From the NCBI RefSeq assembly GCF_003611275.1, contig NZ_CP020694.1:62001-126000 (forward strand): a stretch of DNA of 64,000 nucleotides. The letters are read 5' to 3'. Of this stretch, positions 56,944 to 64,000 are shown piece by piece. Made by a program: the position numbers and the translations under genes. Position 1 is the stretch's first letter. Each line of letters opens with the position of its first letter. Source of the stretch: Sulfitobacter sp. D7. Lineage in GTDB: Bacteria > Pseudomonadota > Alphaproteobacteria > Rhodobacterales > Rhodobacteraceae. Under the pieces are notes generated by a model that saw only the letters and a program-made list of their open reading frames with translations, was not told where the DNA came from and ran no database searches.

Positions 56944-57542
56944 TGCCGCAGAAAATCGTCCTCGCCTCCGGCTCGGAGATCCGCGCGAAACTCTTGGCGC
57001 AGGCTGCGATCCCGCATGAGGTGATCCCGGCGCGGGTCGACGAAGAGATGATCACCGCTGCCCTGTGTGCAGAGGCGGCGAAACCGCGCGACATTGCCGA
57101 TACATTGGCCGAGATGAAGGCCCGCAAGGTGAGCGAAAAACACCCCGGCGCGCTGGTATTGGGCTGCGATCAGGTCTTGGAGCATCGCGGAGAGATGTTG
57201 CACAAGCCGCGTAATCGGGATGAGGCCATCGCGCAGCTTCACCAATTGCGCGGGGATCGGCATTCGCTGCTCTCTGCCGCCGTGCTCTACGAAGATGGTG
57301 AACCGCTGTGGCGGCATGTCGGCCAAGTGCGGCTGCGGATGCGTGACGCCAGTGACACCTATATTAAGGACTACGTCGAACGGAACTGGGACAGCATCCG
57401 CCACGCGGTGGGCTGCTATAAGCTGGAAGAAGAAGGTGTGCGGCTATTCAGCCAGATTGAGGGGGATTACTTTCACGTCCTCGGTATGCCATTTCTTGAA
57501 CTGCTGAATTACCTGACGCTGCGCGGAGACCTCACGACATGA
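56943..57542 (+). CDS. maf: Maf-family nucleoside triphosphate pyrophosphatase
   Basis: 199 residues. The N-terminal 'IVLASGSEIRAKLLAQAAI' and 'VLGCDQVLEHRGEMLHKP' with the catalytic Asp, then 'HSLLSAAVLYEDGEPLWRH', fit the Maf/HAM1 fold. These enzymes act on modified pyrimidine or purine triphosphates. The first block reads ASGSEIR rather than the more common ASxSPRR. The ATG at 56943 removes 54 unconserved upstream residues of the longer frame. First gene right of the origin; overlaps aroE by 4 bases. Confidence 0.92.
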   Translation: MPQKIVLASGSEIRAKLLAQAAIPHEVIPARVDEEMITAALCAEAAKPRDIADTLAEMKARKVSEKHPGALVLGCDQVLEHRGEMLHKPRNRDEAIAQLHQLRGDRHSLLSAAVLYEDGEPLWRHVGQVRLRMRDASDTYIKDYVERNWDSIRHAVGCYKLEEEGVRLFSQIEGDYFHVLGMPFLELLNYLTLRGDLTT

Positions 57543-58372
57543 GCCTGTCCAAAATCCCCCTTGCCGGTGTGATCGGATCGCCCATCGCGCATTCCAAATC
57601 CCCGCAACTGCACCGCCATTGGCTAGAGACCTACGGCATCGCGGGTCATTATGTACCGCTTGATGTGGCGCCCGATGATCTGGAGCAGGTTTTGCGGACA
57701 CTGCCCAAGATGGGTTTCGTCGGGGTAAACCTGACGATCCCCCATAAGGAGGCGGTGATGAAGATCGCGGATCTCATCACCGACCGCGCCACATTGATTG
57801 GTGCTGCCAATACGCTGATTTTTCGTCCCGATGGCAAAATTCATGCGGATAATACGGATGGCTATGGGTTCATCGAAAACCTCAAAGCCGGTGCGCCCGA
57901 TTGGGATCCAAAATCCGGACCAGCGGCGATCTTGGGTGCAGGCGGCGCGGCGCGCGCTGTGGTCTCGTCGCTTTTGGACGCTGGGGTGCCTGAGATCTGC
58001 CTGTCGAACCGCACCAGCGTGCGGGCAGAGCAGTTGCAGCGCGATTTTGGCAGCAGGGTCAAAGTCGTCGATTGGATGCAGGCAGGCAATATGATTGATC
58101 ATGCCGCCTTGGTGGTGAACACCACATCGCTTGGTATGATTGGCAAGGGTGCTTTGCGTGTGCCGCTTGATGGGCTGCGCCCCGGCACCGTGGTGACGGA
58201 CCTCGTTTATGCGCCGCTGCGGACACATCTGCTGGAAACGGCCGAGGAAATGGGCTGTGTCACGGTCGACGGCCTTGGCATGTTATTGCATCAGGCGGTG
58301 CCCGCGTTTGAGCGTTGGTTCGGCCAGCGGCCAGAGGTTGACCGCGCCACGCGCACGGCGGTGCTGCGCTGA
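57539..58372 (+). CDS. aroE: Shikimate dehydrogenase
   Basis: NADP-dependent step of aromatic amino acid synthesis. 277 residues. 'GVIGSPIAHSKSPQLHRHW' holds the shikimate-binding Ser pair; 'NLTIPHKEAVMKIAD' the catalytic Lys; 'GAGGAARAVVSSLLDAG' the NADP loop; 'GLGMLLHQ' the C-terminal block. The overlap with maf (ATGA) and the shared base with coaE (TGATG) point to one tightly coupled operon. Confidence 0.96.
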   Translation: MSLSKIPLAGVIGSPIAHSKSPQLHRHWLETYGIAGHYVPLDVAPDDLEQVLRTLPKMGFVGVNLTIPHKEAVMKIADLITDRATLIGAANTLIFRPDGKIHADNTDGYGFIENLKAGAPDWDPKSGPAAILGAGGAARAVVSSLLDAGVPEICLSNRTSVRAEQLQRDFGSRVKVVDWMQAGNMIDHAALVVNTTSLGMIGKGALRVPLDGLRPGTVVTDLVYAPLRTHLLETAEEMGCVTVDGLGMLLHQAVPAFERWFGQRPEVDRATRTAVLR

Positions 58373-58962
58373 TGTTTCACCTCGGGCTGACCGGGTCGAT
58401 CGGCATGGGCAAATCGACTACGGCAAAGATGTTTGCCGAGGAAGGCTGCGCCGTGTGGGATGCCGATGCAGCGGTGCACCGGCTTTATGCAAAGGGGGGC
58501 GCGGCGGTCGCGCCCATGCAGGCGGCGTTTCCGACGGCGATAGAGGCTGGCGCGGTTTCTCGCGCCGCATTGAAAGAGATCATCGCCGCTGATCCCACCG
58601 CCCTGCCCCGGATCGAGTCCATCGTACATCCGCTGGTGGCCCAAGACCGGGCGACATTTCTGGCCGAAGCTCATAGCGACATTGCCGTGCTCGACATTCC
58701 GTTGCTGTTTGAAACCGGCGGCGACGCTGCGATGGACGCGGTGGTCTGCGTCACTATCCCCGACGCCGTCCAACGCGACCGCGTGCTTGCCCGTGGCACC
58801 ATGACCGAAGCGCAATTCGATGCCATCCGCGCCAAGCAGATGCCCGCCAAAGAGAAGTGCGCCCGTTCAGACTATGTGATAGTGACCGACACGCCCGACC
58901 ATGCCCGCGCGCAGGTGCGGGATGTGATCCGAGACATTAGGGAAAAGCTGCGTCATGCGTGA
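58372..58962 (+). CDS. coaE: Dephospho-CoA kinase
   Basis: Last step of coenzyme A synthesis. 196 residues. The P-loop 'GLTGSIGMGKSTTAKMF' at about 4-20, 'WDADAAVHRLYAKGGAAV' and 'VLDIPLLFETGGD' (the LLFE motif) are typical. Its end overlaps the dnaQ start by 8 bases, so dnaQ was translated from the same message before the insertion. Confidence 0.95.
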   Translation: MFHLGLTGSIGMGKSTTAKMFAEEGCAVWDADAAVHRLYAKGGAAVAPMQAAFPTAIEAGAVSRAALKEIIAADPTALPRIESIVHPLVAQDRATFLAEAHSDIAVLDIPLLFETGGDAAMDAVVCVTIPDAVQRDRVLARGTMTEAQFDAIRAKQMPAKEKCARSDYVIVTDTPDHARAQVRDVIRDIREKLRHA

Positions 58963-59169
58963 AATCGTGCTCGATACCGAAACCACCGGCTTTGACCCCG
59001 AAAGCGGCGACCGTATCGTCGAAATCGGTGCGGTCGAGCTGATGAACCATATGGCCACGGGCGAGACCTACCACCAATATATCAATCCTGAACGCGGAAT
59101 GCCGGAAGAAGCCTTTCAGGTGCACGGGCTGGGAGATGATTTCCTGCGCGACAAACCTAAGTTTGCCCA

Positions 59170-59177
59170 GATCGGCA
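59170..59177. repeat. 8-bp target-site duplication, left copy
   Basis: GATCGGCA directly precedes the left inverted repeat; the same 8 bases follow the right inverted repeat at 62183-62190. Eight bases is the usual duplication length for IS66-family elements, and identity of the two copies indicates a recent or undisturbed insertion. Confidence 0.97.
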
Positions 59178-59201
59178 GTAAGCATCAAGGGAACCCCCTC
59201 T
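59178..59201 (+). repeat. Left terminal inverted repeat of the IS66 element
   Basis: Starts GTAAGCATCAAGGGAACC and runs to CCCCTCT. Against the right end it differs at positions 10 and 17 only. Confidence 0.95.
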
Positions 59202-59274
59202 ATTTTGGGCTGATTTGAGGTGCGATTATTGCGCGAGGCTGGCGATTTGACTGGCGCAATATGAGGGTTTTGAG

Positions 59275-59640
59275 ATGAGTAAACGGCGGGTTGGGCGGGG
59301 TTCCAAATACTCGGATGAGTTCAAGCGGCGGTTGGTGGCAGAGAGCCAAGCCGATGGTGTCAGTGTGCCGATGGTTTCTCGCCGTCATGGCGTGCCGACA
59401 AGCCGGATTTATTCGTGGCGCAGCGATGACAGGTTTCAACCCGATGGGTCTGATGATGCCGGGTTCATGCCTGTTGAGATTTCAGGCGGCGATCACGATG
59501 CAGTACCGATGCTGCCGGAAGCGCGGCCTACAGCCAGCTCCCGGATAGAGATCACGCTGGAGAATGGGCGCAAGCTGAGCGTTAGCGACGGGGTTGATGC
59601 TGGCTTTGTGCTGGAACTGGCGCGGGGGCTGGCGGCATGA
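59275..59640 (+). CDS. tnpA: IS66 TnpA (Orf1), helix-turn-helix transposition protein
   Basis: 121 residues. The N-terminal half has a transposase_8-type helix-turn-helix ('[20 protein letters not shown]' and '[17 protein letters not shown]'); the rest is less conserved. IS66 elements use this protein with TnpB and TnpC for full transposition activity. The stop overlaps the tnpB start (ATGA), so translation is coupled. Confidence 0.92.
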   Translation: MSKRRVGRGSKYSDEFKRRLVAESQADGVSVPMVSRRHGVPTSRIYSWRSDDRFQPDGSDDAGFMPVEISGGDHDAVPMLPEARPTASSRIEITLENGRKLSVSDGVDAGFVLELARGLAA

Positions 59641-59984
59641 TCCCTGTTCTGGCGGATGCGAAGATCTGGCTGGCGGCGGGTGTGACGGACATGCGGCGTG
59701 GGTTCAACGGTCTGGCGGCACAGACCGCGCAGGTTCTGGCGGGCGATCCCTATTCCGGCCATCTGTTTTTGTTCCGGGGACGGCGAGGTGATCAGATCAA
59801 GATGATCTGGTGGGACGGTCAGGGTGCATGCTTGTTCACCAAGCGCTTGGAGCGGGGTCGGTTTGTCTGGCCCACGGCCAGCGAGGGTAAAATCAACCTG
59901 AGCCGCGCGCAGTTGGCCATGCTGATGGAAGGCATAGACTGGCGCATGCCGCAGAAGACATGGCGGCCCGCGATGGTGGGCTGA
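59637..59984 (+). CDS. tnpB: IS66 TnpB (Orf2) accessory protein
   Basis: 115 residues matching the IS66 Orf2 family from end to end: '[14 protein letters not shown]', '[20 protein letters not shown]' and '[20 protein letters not shown]' with '[15 protein letters not shown]'-like ending. Role in transposition is required but not enzymatically defined. Translationally coupled to tnpA; 69 bases separate it from tnpC. Confidence 0.93.
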   Translation: MIPVLADAKIWLAAGVTDMRRGFNGLAAQTAQVLAGDPYSGHLFLFRGRRGDQIKMIWWDGQGACLFTKRLERGRFVWPTASEGKINLSRAQLAMLMEGIDWRMPQKTWRPAMVG

Positions 59985-60053
59985 GGCAATGTTTTATGGG
60001 CTTTCTTGCTGTTTTGGGATTCCCCCTGATGTCCGATTTTGCTATGGAATGGC

Positions 60054-61757
60054 ATGCGTAAGACCCCTCCAAATCTGGCTGATCTGCCACCTGACGTGCA
60101 GGCCTTTGTAGCCGCACAAGCGGCGGAACTGGCCCGTAAGGATGCGGAGTTGTTGGGCCAATCGTTGAGCCATGCCTCCGCCCAAAAACGCCTCAAGGAT
60201 GAGATGGAAGCCGCCCTTGCTGCCGAGCGCACCGCCCATGCGCGGGCCATCCAGAGCCGAGATACCCTCATTGCTGATCTGCGCTTGCAATTGCATGGTC
60301 ACAAAAAGCACCGCTTTGGGTCAAAGTCGGAAAGCAGCGCGCAACTGGCGCTGGAACTGATCCTCGAAGAGTTGGAGATCGAGCAAGCCGCAGAGACTGA
60401 AGGTGATGGTGAGGGCCAGACGTCTTCCGAGGCAGACGTCCCAAAGCCGCCGCGCACCCCGCGCAAACGCAAGCCTTTCCCAAAGGGGCTTAAGCGGGTC
60501 AAGAAGACCATCACCCCCGGTGAGACCTGTGAAGACTGTGGTGGCCGCTTCAGGGAGCTGGGAACAGATGTTCTGGAAGAGTTGGAATATGTTCCAGGCC
60601 ATTACATCGTCAATCAGATCAACCGCCCGCGTTTGGCCTGTAGCTGCTGTGACAAGGTGGTTCAGGCGGAGATGCCAAGCCGCCCCATCCCCAAGAGCTT
60701 TGTGGGTCCCGCGCTGATGGCGCATATCCTGTGCTGCAAATACGGCTATCACCTGCCGCTCTATCGCCAAAGCCAGATGTTTGAGAACGAAGGCATCGAC
60801 CTGAGCGGATCGCTCATGGCCCTCTGGGTGGGCAAATGCACCAAGCTGCTTGAACGCGTGGCAGATGCCATCCGTGACCATGTGTTTGAGGCACAAGCCA
60901 TCTTCATGGATGATACCACGGTCAAGCTGCTCCAGAAGGGCAAAGGGCGTGGCAAAAACAAGAGCAAAACCGCACGGCTATGGGTCTATGCCCGAGATGA
61001 GAGCGCCTGGTCCGGGGCCGCGCCACCCGCCGTGTGGTATCAGTTCTCCACCAACCGAGGTGCGGAACACCCGAGCGAACATCTCAAATCCTACACGGGC
61101 TACGCCCATGCGGACGCCTATGCAGGCTATAACGATGCCTACCGCACGGGGCGCATCAAGGAGATGGCCTGTATGGCCCATGTGCGACGGGAGTTTTATG
61201 CCCTGTATGAAAGCCTGAAGCTGCCTGTGGCGGGCGAAGCGGTCTTGCGCATTCGAAAGCTCTATGACGTTGAAACACAGGCACGGTTCCTACCACCCCA
61301 TGAGCGCGTGGCCCTGCGTCAGGAACTCGCCAAGCCCATCTTTGATGATCTGGAGATCTGGCTCAAGGAGCAGTTGGGTAAAATCTCCGGCAAGACGCCA
61401 CTGGCTAAGGCCATCCGATATGCCCTCGCGCGCCTGCCAAAGGCACGGCCTTATCTCGACAACGGCTTCTTGGAAATCGACAATAACACAGCCGAGCGGG
61501 CAGTGCGTCCTGTGGCCGTTGGAAGAAAGAACTACCTCTTCATGGGGTCAGAGGCAGGCGGCAAATCCGCAGCAATCGCCTATACTCTCATCGAGACCGC
61601 AAAGATGAACAACGTCAATCCCGAAGCCTGGCTCGCTTGGGTGCTCGAACGCATCCAGGATCATCCCGTCAATCGCATCCCCCTGTTGCTACCTTGGGCA
61701 TCTCAGGGCATGATCAACGCGCAGAATGCTGAGGTCGGGGATCAACACGCCGCCTGA
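60054..61757 (+). CDS. tnpC: IS66 TnpC, DDE transposase
   Basis: 567 residues from the ATG at 60054; a TTG at 60039 would add five. The N-terminal coiled coil with many charged residues is followed by a zinc-finger-like part ('CEDCGGRF', 'CSCCDKVVQ') and the DDE domain: '[15 protein letters not shown]', '[15 protein letters not shown]' and '[20 protein letters not shown]', which supply the acidic triad. The end has the IS66 C-terminal '[17 protein letters not shown]' block. It is full length and looks active. Confidence 0.94.
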   Translation: MRKTPPNLADLPPDVQAFVAAQAAELARKDAELLGQSLSHASAQKRLKDEMEAALAAERTAHARAIQSRDTLIADLRLQLHGHKKHRFGSKSESSAQLALELILEELEIEQAAETEGDGEGQTSSEADVPKPPRTPRKRKPFPKGLKRVKKTITPGETCEDCGGRFRELGTDVLEELEYVPGHYIVNQINRPRLACSCCDKVVQAEMPSRPIPKSFVGPALMAHILCCKYGYHLPLYRQSQMFENEGIDLSGSLMALWVGKCTKLLERVADAIRDHVFEAQAIFMDDTTVKLLQKGKGRGKNKSKTARLWVYARDESAWSGAAPPAVWYQFSTNRGAEHPSEHLKSYTGYAHADAYAGYNDAYRTGRIKEMACMAHVRREFYALYESLKLPVAGEAVLRIRKLYDVETQARFLPPHERVALRQELAKPIFDDLEIWLKEQLGKISGKTPLAKAIRYALARLPKARPYLDNGFLEIDNNTAERAVRPVAVGRKNYLFMGSEAGGKSAAIAYTLIETAKMNNVNPEAWLAWVLERIQDHPVNRIPLLLPWASQGMINAQNAEVGDQHAA

Positions 61758-61789
61758 TCAAACTTTTCATTGACGCCTATGGAGGTAAA

Positions 61790-62119
61790 ATGGCTTGGGT
61801 TTACTTGTTCTTTGCGGGTCTTCTTGAATGTGGGTGGGTAATTGGTCTGAAATACACTCAAGGCTTCACGAAACTTCAGCCATCTGTCCTGACCGTGCTC
61901 GCAATGATCGCAAGCTTCTGGCTCTTGGCTGAAGCAATGAAAGACATTCCCGTAGGTACTGCATATGCCGTTTGGGCAGGTATTGGGGCTGTGGGCGTTG
62001 CTATTATTGGAATGACCATCTTGGGAGAGCAAAAAGACTTGGCTCGTGTCGCCTGTCTTCTCTTGATTGTTGCTGGGATTGTTGGGCTGAAACTGGTCGG
62101 AACCACGGCCAATCATTAG
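61790..62119 (+). CDS. Small multidrug resistance family exporter (Gdx/SugE-type), IS passenger
   Basis: 109-residue membrane protein with four hydrophobic helices. Essential Glu13 lies in '[19 protein letters not shown]' and the proline-rich '[20 protein letters not shown]' and '[12 protein letters not shown]' follow, closest to SugE/Gdx, which export guanidinium by proton antiport. Some relatives instead expel quaternary ammonium compounds. The gene has a GGAGGT site and begins 32 bases after tnpC, inside the inverted repeats, so it moves with the element. By eye its base composition is less GC-rich than that of its host neighbours. Confidence 0.9.
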   Translation: MAWVYLFFAGLLECGWVIGLKYTQGFTKLQPSVLTVLAMIASFWLLAEAMKDIPVGTAYAVWAGIGAVGVAIIGMTILGEQKDLARVACLLLIVAGIVGLKLVGTTANH

Positions 62120-62158
62120 CGCCGAATGACAATCAACGAGCTGCTATGATCACAGTGC

Positions 62159-62182
62159 AGAGGGGCTTCCCTGGATGCTTAC
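62159..62182 (-). repeat. Right terminal inverted repeat of the IS66 element
   Basis: Complement begins GTAAGCATCCAGGGAAGC and ends CCCCTCT. Its outer end contains an ATG (62175-62177) that opens the frame of the 3' dnaQ fragment. Confidence 0.95.
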
Positions 62183-62657
62183 GATCGGCAAGTCATTCCT
62201 CGACTTTATTGGCACGTCCAAGCTGATCATTCACAACGCTGCCTTCGACATTAAATTCCTGAACGCCGAGCTGCGCTGGATGGGTCTGCCTCAAATCCCA
62301 TGGGAGCAGGCGCTTGATACGTTGGAAATTGCGCGCAAACGCTTCCCCGGCTCGCCCGCGTCGCTTGATGCGCTCTGCCGTCGCTTCGGGATCGACAATA
62401 CCTCGCGGACGCTGCACGGCGCCCTGCTCGACAGTGAGATTCTGGCCGAAGTCTATCTGGAATTGATCGGGGGGCGGCAGCCCGACTTTGCGCTGTCATC
62501 GGCGCCCGAACGGAAATCCGGTGAGCCTGACACGCGCTGGACCCCGAAACCGCGGCCCAATCCTCTGCCCTCGCGTCTGACAGAGGCCGAAGCCGCCGCC
62601 CATGCCGAATTTGTCGGCAAGCTGGGCGACGACGCGCTGTGGAAACAGCTTGGCTGA
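62175..62657 (+). pseudogene. dnaQ: dnaQ, 3' fragment (ExoII and ExoIII motifs)
   Basis: The authentic DnaQ part resumes at 62191 with KSFLDFIGTSKL. ExoII is 'IHNAAFDIKFLN' (Asp94 in restored numbering) and ExoIII 'HGALLDSEILAEVY' (His150, Asp155). An ATG supplied by the right inverted repeat (62175) plus the duplication gives a 160-codon frame beginning M-L-T-I-G, so a truncated protein could still be made. It contains no ExoI motif. The C-terminal tail (about 190-229) that contacts the polymerase alpha subunit is intact. Confidence 0.95.
62183..62190. repeat. 8-bp target-site duplication, right copy
   Basis: GATCGGCA, identical to 59170-59177, directly after the right inverted repeat. It marks the exact insertion point in dnaQ. 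Confidence 0.97.
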
Positions 62658-62676
62658 CGCTTAGGCGTCGGCTTTT
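62653..62676. terminator. Hairpin shared by the dnaQ and secB stop codons
   Basis: GCTGACGC (62653-62660) pairs with GCGTCGGC (62665-62672), one G-T pair, around a TTAG loop, followed by TTTT. The dnaQ TGA (62655-62657) is in the left arm and the secB stop (TTA on this strand, 62661-62663) is in the loop. Confidence 0.65.
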
Positions 62677-63143
62677 GGCGGGGTCTCGGCCTGACGGCGG
62701 GCAACTTCGTTGCGGTAGAGCGACAGGAAGTCGATGTTCTCAAGGTTCAGCGGCGGGAAGCCACCATCGCGGGTCACGTCGCTGACGATGCGGCGCAGGA
62801 AGGGGAAGATCATCCGCGGGCATTCGATCAGCAGATAGGGGTGCATCTGCTCTTCAGGCACGCTTTCGACTTGGAAAATGCCGACATAGTCGATTTCCAG
62901 CACGAAGAGCGTCGCGTCGCCGTTTTTCGCTTTCGAGGTGATGTTCAGCTTGATCGCGGTCTCATACTGGTTTTCCCCACCACGCTTTTTCGCGTCGAGG
63001 TTGACCTGAACCTGCACATCGGGCTGCACATCTGCAGGGGCGCCCTTTTGCGCCATGATGTTCTCAAACGACATGTCGCGGATGAACTGGCCCAGCACGC
63101 GCATCTGCGGCTGTTTCGGTTGCGCTGTTTCGTTTTCTGCCAT
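62661..63143 (-). CDS. secB: Protein-export chaperone SecB
   Basis: Tetrameric chaperone that holds preproteins unfolded and hands them to SecA. 160 residues, normal length. 'LGQFIRDMSFENIMAQKG' at about 17-34, the strand pair 'QVQVNLDAKK' and 'VLEIDYVGIFQVE', and 'LLIECPRMIFPFLRRIVSDV' are the family blocks. secA is in the same window at 2.4-5.1 kb. Convergent with dnaQ. Confidence 0.96.
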   Translation of the reverse strand: MAENETAQPKQPQMRVLGQFIRDMSFENIMAQKGAPADVQPDVQVQVNLDAKKRGGENQYETAIKLNITSKAKNGDATLFVLEIDYVGIFQVESVPEEQMHPYLLIECPRMIFPFLRRIVSDVTRDGGFPPLNLENIDFLSLYRNEVARRQAETPPKADA

Positions 63144-63208
63144 TTTCTGTGTCCTGTTGTGGTGAATTTCTTAAATCTATCCGGACTTAGCAGGTCGGCA
63201 CGGGCCGC

Positions 63209-63712
63209 TCAATCCTTAGTCCAGCCCGAGGGGCCCTTGGTCTGGCGCGGCTGTTCGGAGATCTCATGGAAATCGCCATCGATCACGTCACCGCGACCGC
63301 GCGGGTCGCGTCTGCCCTGCGGGCCGGGGCGCGGGCCCATGCCGCCCGGGGTGCCAAAGCTCTGGACCTTCACCCGGTCGCGGATCGCGCTGTAGGCCGC
63401 TTGCCGGAAGCGCGGGATCAGGAAAGCAAAGCCGACAGCATCGGTGAAAAAACCCGGCGTCAGCAGCAGCGCGCCGGAAAACAGGATCATCGCGCCATGC
63501 ACCAAAGGCTCTGTCGGGTCGCGCAGGTCATTGAAGGAACTGCGCAATTGACCAAGCGCCAGCGCCCCTTGAGAGCGCACCAACCATGTGCCCAGAACGG
63601 CGGTCAGCACCACCACGGTCAGCGTCCAGCCAAGGCCGATGGCGCCACCGACTTGGATGAAAAGCGTGATCTCGATCAGAGGCACGGCGATAAATGCGAT
63701 CAATAGCCACAT
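63209..63712 (-). CDS. fxsA: FxsA family membrane protein
   Basis: 167 residues. An N-terminal hydrophobic block 'MWLLIAFIAVPLIEITLFI' and 'GWTLTVVVLTAVLGTWLVRS' give two to three membrane helices, the second joined by 'LVHGAMILFSGALLLTPGFFTDAVG', matching FxsA, which in E. coli prevents exclusion of phage T7 by the F plasmid. The C-terminal third is a Gly/Arg/Pro-rich tail. The start at 63712 fits the family; a longer frame adds 17 residues. Between secB and this gene lie 65 bases without a feature. Confidence 0.9.
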   Translation of the reverse strand: MWLLIAFIAVPLIEITLFIQVGGAIGLGWTLTVVVLTAVLGTWLVRSQGALALGQLRSSFNDLRDPTEPLVHGAMILFSGALLLTPGFFTDAVGFAFLIPRFRQAAYSAIRDRVKVQSFGTPGGMGPRPGPQGRRDPRGRGDVIDGDFHEISEQPRQTKGPSGWTKD

Positions 63713-63816
63713 GTGGCGGGGTCCTTTCGCTGGGGGCAGAGTGGACTTGCCCCGGTCGAACACCTACATAAGAGCTTAACTCGCATGTTTCCATGCCACC
63801 CCTGAATGAGGTTTCG

Positions 63817-64000
63817 ATGAATTCTCCCCTGATACAGCTTCTGGTGCTTGCCGGTATCGCCGTATTCCTGATCCTGCGGCTGAAAAACGTGCTTGGCACC
63901 CGCGAGGGTTTTGAAAAGCCCCCGGTAACCGATCAAACGCCAAGCGCCCGCAGTGGCCCCGCGTTTGAGGTGATCGAAGGCGGCCCCGATCTCGATATCA
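63817..64000 (+). CDS. Tim44/TimA domain protein, N-terminal fragment
   Basis: The gene is cut by the window edge after 61 codons. The N-terminus MNSPLIQLLVLAGIAVFLIL is one membrane helix, followed by 'RLKNVLGTREGFEKPP', which is typical of the bacterial Tim44-like proteins that stand beside fxsA and secB near alphaproteobacterial origins. A GAGG site precedes the ATG at 63817; an in-frame ATG eight codons earlier (63793) is possible. Confidence 0.82.
   Translation, partial: MNSPLIQLLVLAGIAVFLILRLKNVLGTREGFEKPPVTDQTPSARSGPAFEVIEGGPDLDI

Larger units (their letters stand above)
58955..59218 (+). pseudogene. dnaQ: dnaQ, 5' fragment (DNA polymerase III epsilon, proofreading exonuclease) broken by IS66 element
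   Basis: Residues 1-74 are authentic DnaQ: 'MREIVLDTETTGFDPESGD' holds ExoI catalytic Asp7 and Glu9, and 'AFQVHGLGDDFLRDKPKF' follows. At 59178 the frame enters the insertion sequence and gains 13 foreign residues before a TGA at 59216-59218. The fragment lacks ExoII and ExoIII, so it cannot be an active exonuclease alone. Removing 59178-62190 restores an uninterrupted 229-codon gene that runs on into the 3' fragment. Confidence 0.95.
59178..62182 (+). mobile_element. IS66-family insertion sequence with a passenger SMR gene, 3005 bp
   Basis: Bounded by 24-bp inverted repeats beginning GTAAGCATC (22 of 24 identical) and flanked by an 8-bp direct duplication. It carries the three-gene IS66 set tnpA, tnpB and tnpC, then a small multidrug resistance gene. 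A 7-bp inverted repeat (ATTGCGC / GCGCAAT, 59228-59234 and 59254-59260) sits in the leader before tnpA. All genes are in the same direction as the interrupted dnaQ. Typical IS66 members of about 2.5 kb have no passenger; the extra length here is the SMR gene. Confidence 0.95.

Noticed and set aside
58372..58386. A third parS-like sequence at the start of coaE (ATGTTTCACCTC)
   Set aside because: Only the left half resembles parS; the right half of the palindrome is absent.
59984..60054. Programmed frameshift joining tnpB and tnpC
   Set aside because: The genes are separated by 69 bases with stops in between and IS66 elements express three separate proteins.
61758..61789. A guanidine riboswitch before the Gdx-like gene
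   Set aside because: Only 32 bases separate tnpC from the SMR start. That is too short for the guanidine-I aptamer, and no pair of small hairpins with ACGR loops is seen.
1..64000. CRISPR arrays, rRNA, tRNA, prophage or toxin-antitoxin pairs
   Set aside because: Scanned for; no regularly spaced repeats, conserved rRNA or tRNA sequences, phage structural genes or paired small toxin-antitoxin frames were found by eye. A tRNAscan or CRISPR search would settle it.

Overview
The window looks like chromosome from an alphaproteobacterium of the Rhodobacteraceae, roseobacter group. This rests on recognised protein families, high-GC codon use, gene order (rimP-nusA-ylxR-infB; mnmE-mnmG-rsmG-parA-parB; maf-aroE-coaE-dnaQ with secB-fxsA-tim44) and parS sequences inside rsmG and mnmG. 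Almost all of it is core housekeeping DNA. I saw no rRNA, tRNA, CRISPR array or prophage.

Layout. 1-5.1 kb (minus): an exported phosphate-binding-like/OmpA protein cut by the window edge, an anchored protein of unknown function, and secA. 5.3-9.8 kb (plus): parvulin, argJ, mutT, a 40-residue protein, a lipid-kinase-like gene and a metallophosphoesterase. 9.8-15.1 kb (minus): rimP-nusA-ylxR-infB. 15.3-25.8 kb: a short solute-binding protein, pip, ubiG, a MarR regulator, a nitrilase, grxC, comF, a methyltransferase, hemH, and two L,D-transpeptidases around a CAP-domain lipoprotein, then a 23S/tRNA uridine methyltransferase. 25.8-35.5 kb (mostly minus): a pair of ABC exporters, cca, a CoA-type Nudix gene, hslO, a Nudix gene, a response-regulator phosphatase and ilvA. 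35.6-49.2 kb: argG, small exported or hypothetical genes, msrA, a PfkB kinase, maeB, mutS, grpE, hrcA, rph, rdgB and hemW.

49.2-64 kb is the replication-origin neighbourhood. parB, parA, rsmG, mnmG, mnmE, rho and hemJ run leftward; maf, aroE, coaE and dnaQ run rightward. Between hemJ and maf is a 0.4-kb gap with two perfect DnaA boxes, several near matches and an AT-rich tract, which I read as oriC. Two identical 16-bp parS palindromes lie 3-5 kb to its left, inside the starts of rsmG and mnmG.

The most striking feature is a 3005-bp IS66-family element (59178-62182) inserted in dnaQ. It has 24-bp inverted repeats and a perfect 8-bp target duplication (GATCGGCA). Removing the element and one duplication copy restores a 229-codon dnaQ frame. 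The insertion separates the ExoI motif from ExoII and ExoIII of the DNA polymerase III proofreading subunit. The element also carries a small multidrug resistance (Gdx/SugE-type) exporter as a passenger gene. mutS, mutT-like genes and rdgB in the same window look intact.
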